From: Sinorhizobium terangae
GTDB lineage: Bacteria; Pseudomonadota; Alphaproteobacteria; Rhizobiales; Rhizobiaceae
Length of the DNA: 64,000 nt
Direction: 5' to 3'
Assembly (NCBI RefSeq): GCF_009601505.1
Contig: NZ_WITC01000037.1
Span: 60,305-124,304 of the forward strand
The number at the start of each line of letters is the position of its first letter. Position 1 is the stretch's first letter. Shown piece after piece: positions 60,840 to 64,000 of the stretch. The translations under genes and the position numbers were made by a program. Under the pieces are notes generated by a model. It ran no database searches. It saw only the letters and a list, made by a program, of their open reading frames with translations, and was not told the origin of the DNA.

Positions 60840-61950
60840 GGCGATGGAAGGCAGCATGCGCGCGCCTGCCTTCGCCGCCAATATCGTCCGTGAATGGCGC
60901 GCTGGAAACCGTTCGGGGCTTGCGCGCCTGCTGATCGTCGTGCTCGCGGTTGGCGCGGCTGCGACATTTGCCACGTCGATCATGACCGGCGCCGCCGACG
61001 CCTCTCTCTCCAATGTTGTTCACTGGCTGGCCGGCACGGAGGGTGCCGACCAGGCGCTGAGTGTCCGCGACCGCATCATCATCCTCGATATCCGCCTGCC
61101 GCGGGCCGTGCTCGGCTTGCTCGTCGGCGCGGCGCTTGCCGTATCCGGCGTGGTGATGCAGGGCCTCTTCCGCAATCCGCTTGCCGATCCTGGCCTCGTC
61201 GGCGTCTCGTCCGGCGCGAGCCTTGGCGCCGTTCTGTTGATCGTCCTCGGTTCGAGCCTCTTCGGCCCGCTCTATGCGCTCATCGGTTTTTACGCGCTTC
61301 CAGTCGCCGCTTTCTTCGGCGGCCTTGCCACCACCCTGCTCCTGTACCGCATCGCGACGCGCGGCGGCCAGACTTCGGTGGCGACCATGCTGCTTGCGGG
61401 CATTGCGCTCGGCGCGCTCACCGGTGCGGTCACCGGCGTGCTCGTCTTCATCGCCGACGACAAGCAACTGCGGGATCTGACCTTCTGGGGCCTCGGTTCG
61501 CTCGCCGGCGCCAACTGGACGAAGATCCTCGCCGCGGGCCCGATCATCTTGATGTCGCTTGCCGTGGTCCCGTTCCTGGCGCGTGGCCTGAACGCGATCA
61601 CGCTCGGCGAAGCGGCGGCGTTTCACATGGGCGTTCCCGTCCAGCGCCTCAAGAACGTCGCGATCCTCAGCGTAGCGGCCGCGACCGGCGCCTCCGTTGC
61701 CGTCAGCGGCGGTATCGGTTTCGTCGGCATCGTGGTGCCGCACCTTCTTCGCCTCGTCATCGGTCCGGACCACCGCTACCTGCTGCCCGCCTCTGCGCTG
61801 CTCGGCGGCACGATGCTGATCTTTGCCGATATGCTGGCACGGACGATCGTTTCGCCCGGCGAATTGCCGATCGGCATCATCACCGCCTTTGTCGGTGCGC
61901 CGTTCTTTCTCTGGGTCCTGCTGCGCGGCCGATCGAACATGGGACTTTGA
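60826..61950 (+). CDS. hmuU: HmuU, haem ABC transporter permease
   Basis: The 374-residue FecCD-type permease has about ten membrane helices, with LDIRLPRAVLGLLVGAALAVSGVVMQGLFRNPLADPGLVGVSSGA, typical of this family. It forms the channel for haem with HmuV as ATPase. The ATG at 60826 overlaps hmuT; ATGs at 60844 and 60856 are the alternatives. Confidence 0.93.
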   Translation: MPRSEAMEGSMRAPAFAANIVREWRAGNRSGLARLLIVVLAVGAAATFATSIMTGAADASLSNVVHWLAGTEGADQALSVRDRIIILDIRLPRAVLGLLVGAALAVSGVVMQGLFRNPLADPGLVGVSSGASLGAVLLIVLGSSLFGPLYALIGFYALPVAAFFGGLATTLLLYRIATRGGQTSVATMLLAGIALGALTGAVTGVLVFIADDKQLRDLTFWGLGSLAGANWTKILAAGPIILMSLAVVPFLARGLNAITLGEAAAFHMGVPVQRLKNVAILSVAAATGASVAVSGGIGFVGIVVPHLLRLVIGPDHRYLLPASALLGGTMLIFADMLARTIVSPGELPIGIITAFVGAPFFLWVLLRGRSNMGL

Positions 61951-61959
61951 GAGCGGGTC

Positions 61960-62751
61960 ATGATCAAGGTTTCCGATATCTCCGTCCGTCTTGCCGGCAG
62001 GCAGGTGATCGATGGCGTCTCGTTCGATGCGGCGCCGGGCACGATGACGGCGATCGTCGGCCCAAACGGATCGGGCAAGACAACCACCCTGAAGGCGGTT
62101 TCCGGCGAACTGTCGCCCGTCACCGGCAAGGTCACCATCAACGGCCATGATCTCGCCGCCCTCAGACCGTGGGAGCTTGCGCTGAAACGCGGCGTCCTGC
62201 CGCAATCGACCGTTATTTCCTTCCCCTTCACGGTGCGGGAAATCGTCCGCCTCGGCCTTTCTGCCGGCGGCACGGGCAGTGACTCCGCCAACGACCGCAT
62301 GGCCAACGATGCGCTGGAGGCCGTTGATCTCGCCGGGTTTGCCGGACGCTTTTATCAGGCGCTCTCGGGCGGCGAGCAACAGCGCGTCCAGCTTGCGCGC
62401 GTCCTATGCCAGATCTCGGCGCCGGTAAGCGATGGCGAGCCCCGCTATCTCCTGCTCGACGAGCCCGTATCGAGCCTCGACATCCGCCATCAGCTGGCGA
62501 TCATGCAGCTTGCGCGCCAATTCTGCGAACGCGGCGGCGGCGTCATCACCGTGATGCACGACCTCAACCTGACCGCGATGTTCGCGGACCAAATTGTCAT
62601 GATGAGGGGCGGCCGCGTCCGCGCGAGCGGACCGCCAAGGAAGGTCCTGACCGACGAAACCATGGAAGCCGTGTTCGGTTGCCGGATGCAGGTCAATGTC
62701 ATCCCGACGCGGGACATCCCCTTCGTACTGCCGCAATCGGTGGCGATCTGA
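61960..62751 (+). CDS. hmuV: HmuV, haem ABC transporter ATPase
   Basis: The 263-residue ATPase has Walker A GPNGSGKTT, LSGGEQQRV and LLLDEPVSSLD followed by VMHDLNL. It drives haem uptake through HmuU. It is the last gene of the hmu operon, nine bases after hmuU. Confidence 0.94.
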   Translation: MIKVSDISVRLAGRQVIDGVSFDAAPGTMTAIVGPNGSGKTTTLKAVSGELSPVTGKVTINGHDLAALRPWELALKRGVLPQSTVISFPFTVREIVRLGLSAGGTGSDSANDRMANDALEAVDLAGFAGRFYQALSGGEQQRVQLARVLCQISAPVSDGEPRYLLLDEPVSSLDIRHQLAIMQLARQFCERGGGVITVMHDLNLTAMFADQIVMMRGGRVRASGPPRKVLTDETMEAVFGCRMQVNVIPTRDIPFVLPQSVAI

Positions 62752-62818
62752 TCACGACCGGTCGCCCGCGCCTTTTCGCTGTTTCCAAGAGCTGTTTGCG
62801 GTAACGGCAGGATTTGTC

Positions 62819-62843
62819 GAAACAAATCCCGCCTTCGCGCGTT
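62819..62843 (+). promoter_or_regulatory. Candidate EcfG-type promoter before the DUF883 gene
   Basis: GAAAC (62819-62823), a 16-bp spacer and CGTT (62840-62843) resemble the general-stress (EcfG/RpoE2) consensus GGAAC-N16/17-CGTT. It lies 98 bp before the ATG. The first G is missing, so this is only tentative. Confidence 0.35.
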
Positions 62844-62941
62844 GTCCCGCTGGATGTCGAGCGAGGTCCTCCTCGCCCGATGGGGGTAGAACACGCGCCG
62901 GCTGTCCTGGCCGGCGTTGCAGCGAAAGGGAGCTTCACACC

Positions 62942-63304
62942 ATGGCAACGGGCCTCTTCTCGAGTTCGAGCACCAGGAAACGCAACGGCGGGCACAGCGA
63001 GACCCCTATCGAGGACCAGCTCCAGGAAATTCGAGCGGACATTGCGGCGCTCGTCGGACTGCTCAGCGAACGCGGAGCGGCGGTTTCCCAAGACGCGAAA
63101 GCCAAGGCAAAAGGCGCGCGCGATCGGGCCGAAGCCGATCTTGAAAATCTGCTGGCCAGCGGGGAGCAGCTGCTCTCGGATTTACGCGACCGCTATTCCG
63201 GGACGGAAAGGGAGCTCCGCAGGGCGGTGCGCGAGCACCCGATCGCGACGCTCGGTGCAGCAGCGGCGATAGGCCTTGCGGTGGCTGCATTGCTGCGCCG
63301 ATGA
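62942..63304 (+). CDS. DUF883/ElaB-like membrane-anchored protein
   Basis: The 120-residue protein has a long helical, charged region with heptad character (IEDQLQEIRADIAALVGLLSERG to RDRYSGTERELRRAVREHP) and a C-terminal membrane segment (ATLGAAAAIGLAVAALLRR). This is the form of DUF883/ElaB/YqjD proteins, which tether to the inner membrane and may bind ribosomes in stationary phase. AAGGGAG precedes the ATG. Its neighbour is a holin-like gene, a typical pairing. Confidence 0.83.
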   Translation: MATGLFSSSSTRKRNGGHSETPIEDQLQEIRADIAALVGLLSERGAAVSQDAKAKAKGARDRAEADLENLLASGEQLLSDLRDRYSGTERELRRAVREHPIATLGAAAAIGLAVAALLRR

Positions 63305-63375
63305 CCACGTCCATTTGATCAACCACCAACCGCAGGGCTTCCTGCACCGCTTGACGCGCGATCGGAGTAGCTCGC

Positions 63376-63807
63376 ATGGGAACGCTCGGGGCCGCCTTGT
63401 CCGCCTTGCTTGCAGTCGACGTGGCTGCCGCCACCTCACGCTACAGGCGCAACGCGATGTTATGGGCGATCATCGTGACCTTGCTCGGCACGGCCTACGT
63501 GTTCGCGCTCGTAGCAGTCACGCTGTTTCTCGCCGAGCGTTATTCACCGGTGGCTGCGGTTGCGACGATGGCAGCCGTCCTGTTCGTGACAGCGCTGATC
63601 CTTATGGCGGTGATGGCAGGGCTTCGCGCCCGCGACCGGCGGCTCGCAGAAGAGCGCCGGCGCCTCGCCGCGATGCAGACGAATCTGGCGCTCGTTGCCG
63701 CCGCAGGCGTCTTGCGAACGCAGCCGCTGCTCGCCGTGGCGACCGCCGTCGCGGTCGGGGCCCTGCTCGGCCTCGGAAAGGGCCGCCGTCACGACGAAAA
63801 GAGCTGA
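63376..63807 (+). CDS. Holin-X/YqjE-like membrane protein
   Basis: The 143-residue protein has two long membrane helices (AIIVTLLGTAYVFALVAVTLFL and AAVATMAAVLFVTALILMAVM) and a third weaker hydrophobic stretch near the C-terminus. The name comes from the phage holin-like family YqjE, but in bacteria these genes usually sit beside DUF883 genes and are not phage genes. It lies 71 bp after the DUF883 gene. Function unknown. Confidence 0.8.
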   Translation: MGTLGAALSALLAVDVAAATSRYRRNAMLWAIIVTLLGTAYVFALVAVTLFLAERYSPVAAVATMAAVLFVTALILMAVMAGLRARDRRLAEERRRLAAMQTNLALVAAAGVLRTQPLLAVATAVAVGALLGLGKGRRHDEKS

Positions 63808-63872
63808 TTTCCACCGAGGGTTGGTCGCGGTCGTCGCTGTGAACCGCCCTCGTCCCGCTGCCACGACCGCGA

Positions 63873-64000
63873 TTAAAGCGGTAACCGGATGAGCGCGGTC
63901 ACGCCGGCCGGCAGATATTCGACCTTGACCGAACTGCCGATGACCTTGTCGAGGCTGCGCTCGATCAGGATCGAACCGAAGCCACGTCGTCTCGGCTCGC
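63873..64000 (-). CDS. HWE-family sensor histidine kinase, C-terminal fragment
   Basis: Only the last 42 residues lie in the window; the rest continues past the right edge. They read EPRRRGFGSILIERSLDKVI followed by a final strand ending VTALIRLPL. The GFGSxLI pattern is the G2 box of the HWE histidine-kinase ATP-binding domain. This kinase class often controls general stress or light and chemical responses. The sensor domain is outside the window. Confidence 0.75.
   Translation of the reverse strand, partial: EPRRRGFGSILIERSLDKVIGSSVKVEYLPAGVTALIRLPL

Noticed and set aside
60607..62379. 590-codon open frame on the minus strand
   Set aside because: It is the mirror of hmuT, hmuU and hmuV, with low-complexity charged translation and no family match. 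The hmu genes on the other strand are certain.
63376..63807. Holin-like gene as a sign of a prophage
   Set aside because: No other phage gene is near. The gene sits beside a DUF883 gene, as in ordinary bacterial chromosomes.

Overview
The window reads as an alphaproteobacterium of the family Rhizobiaceae, closest in gene content and style to Sinorhizobium/Ensifer. The evidence is the high GC, the chvE-gguA-gguB-gguC/gbpR sugar locus, an idhA gene preceded by an IolR-type palindrome, the rhizobial hmuPSTUV haem-uptake operon with HmuQ, rhizobial mosaic intergenic repeats, and a circularly permuted ATP-grasp/alpha-E/transglutaminase operon. It contains no prophage, transposase, rRNA or CRISPR array. 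There is one tRNA gene, tRNA-Arg(CCG). The species is my inference.

Layout. 1-5.5 kb: a truncated WYL-type regulator, a small ABM-like protein, an AlkC-type DNA glycosylase, the RNA helicase RhlE, an EamA-type exporter and a GyrI-like protein. 5.7-9.0 kb: the three-gene ATP-grasp/alpha-E/transglutaminase operon, whose product is unknown; its last gene ends in a Ser-Gln repeat. 9.2-18.8 kb, mostly minus strand: a sugar regulon with ChvE binding protein, GguA ATPase and GguB permease, then GguC (AraD1 family), 2-oxoglutarate semialdehyde dehydrogenase and L-arabinonate dehydratase. These are the lower steps of non-phosphorylative L-arabinose oxidation ending in 2-oxoglutarate. The LysR regulator GbpR is divergent. 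18.9-23.3 kb: a small protein with an HPD motif, a small membrane protein, inositol 2-dehydrogenase, and an MHYT-PAS-GGDEF-EAL protein. 23.4-28.4 kb: a xylose-type ABC transporter (xylFHG) with a divergent ROK repressor and a strong palindrome between them. 28.5 kb: tRNA-Arg(CCG).

28.7-40.2 kb is a patchwork of short regulatory and detoxification units: an alpha/beta hydrolase, a MarR/methyltransferase/thioesterase operon behind a 26-bp palindrome, a MarR-GNAT fusion behind two spaced operators, a YbaK-type deacylase, two SDR paralogues beside a LysR gene, a DUF488/MarR pair, a GNAT, a PLP decarboxylase and an FAD oxidoreductase. 40.5-47.1 kb: a surface-sugar cluster (rfbF, rfbG, sugar C-methyltransferase, 3,5-epimerase, reductase/epimerase, second methyltransferase, CmcI-like protein). 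It lacks the 3-dehydrase RfbH, so it should make a 3-C-methyl 6-deoxyhexose rather than a 3,6-dideoxyhexose. 47.2-53.6 kb: a complete peptide-type ABC transporter (two ATPases, two permeases, binding protein) with an M19 dipeptidase. 53.8-55.6 kb: a TetR/SMR efflux pair, a truncated haemoglobin and a DUF423 protein. 55.6-62.8 kb: a haem-iron locus with HmuQ, a DUF2325 protein, TonB, a secreted protein, HmuP, HmuS, HmuT, HmuU and HmuV. 62.9-64.0 kb: a DUF883 and a holin-like membrane protein, then the tail of an HWE histidine kinase.

The main themes are import and oxidation of plant-derived sugars (arabinose/galactose type, xylose, inositol), haem-iron acquisition, and small regulator-linked defence modules. 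The most promising undescribed systems are the ATP-grasp/alpha-E/transglutaminase operon, the MarR/methyltransferase/FlK-like thioesterase operon, and the branched CDP-sugar cluster.
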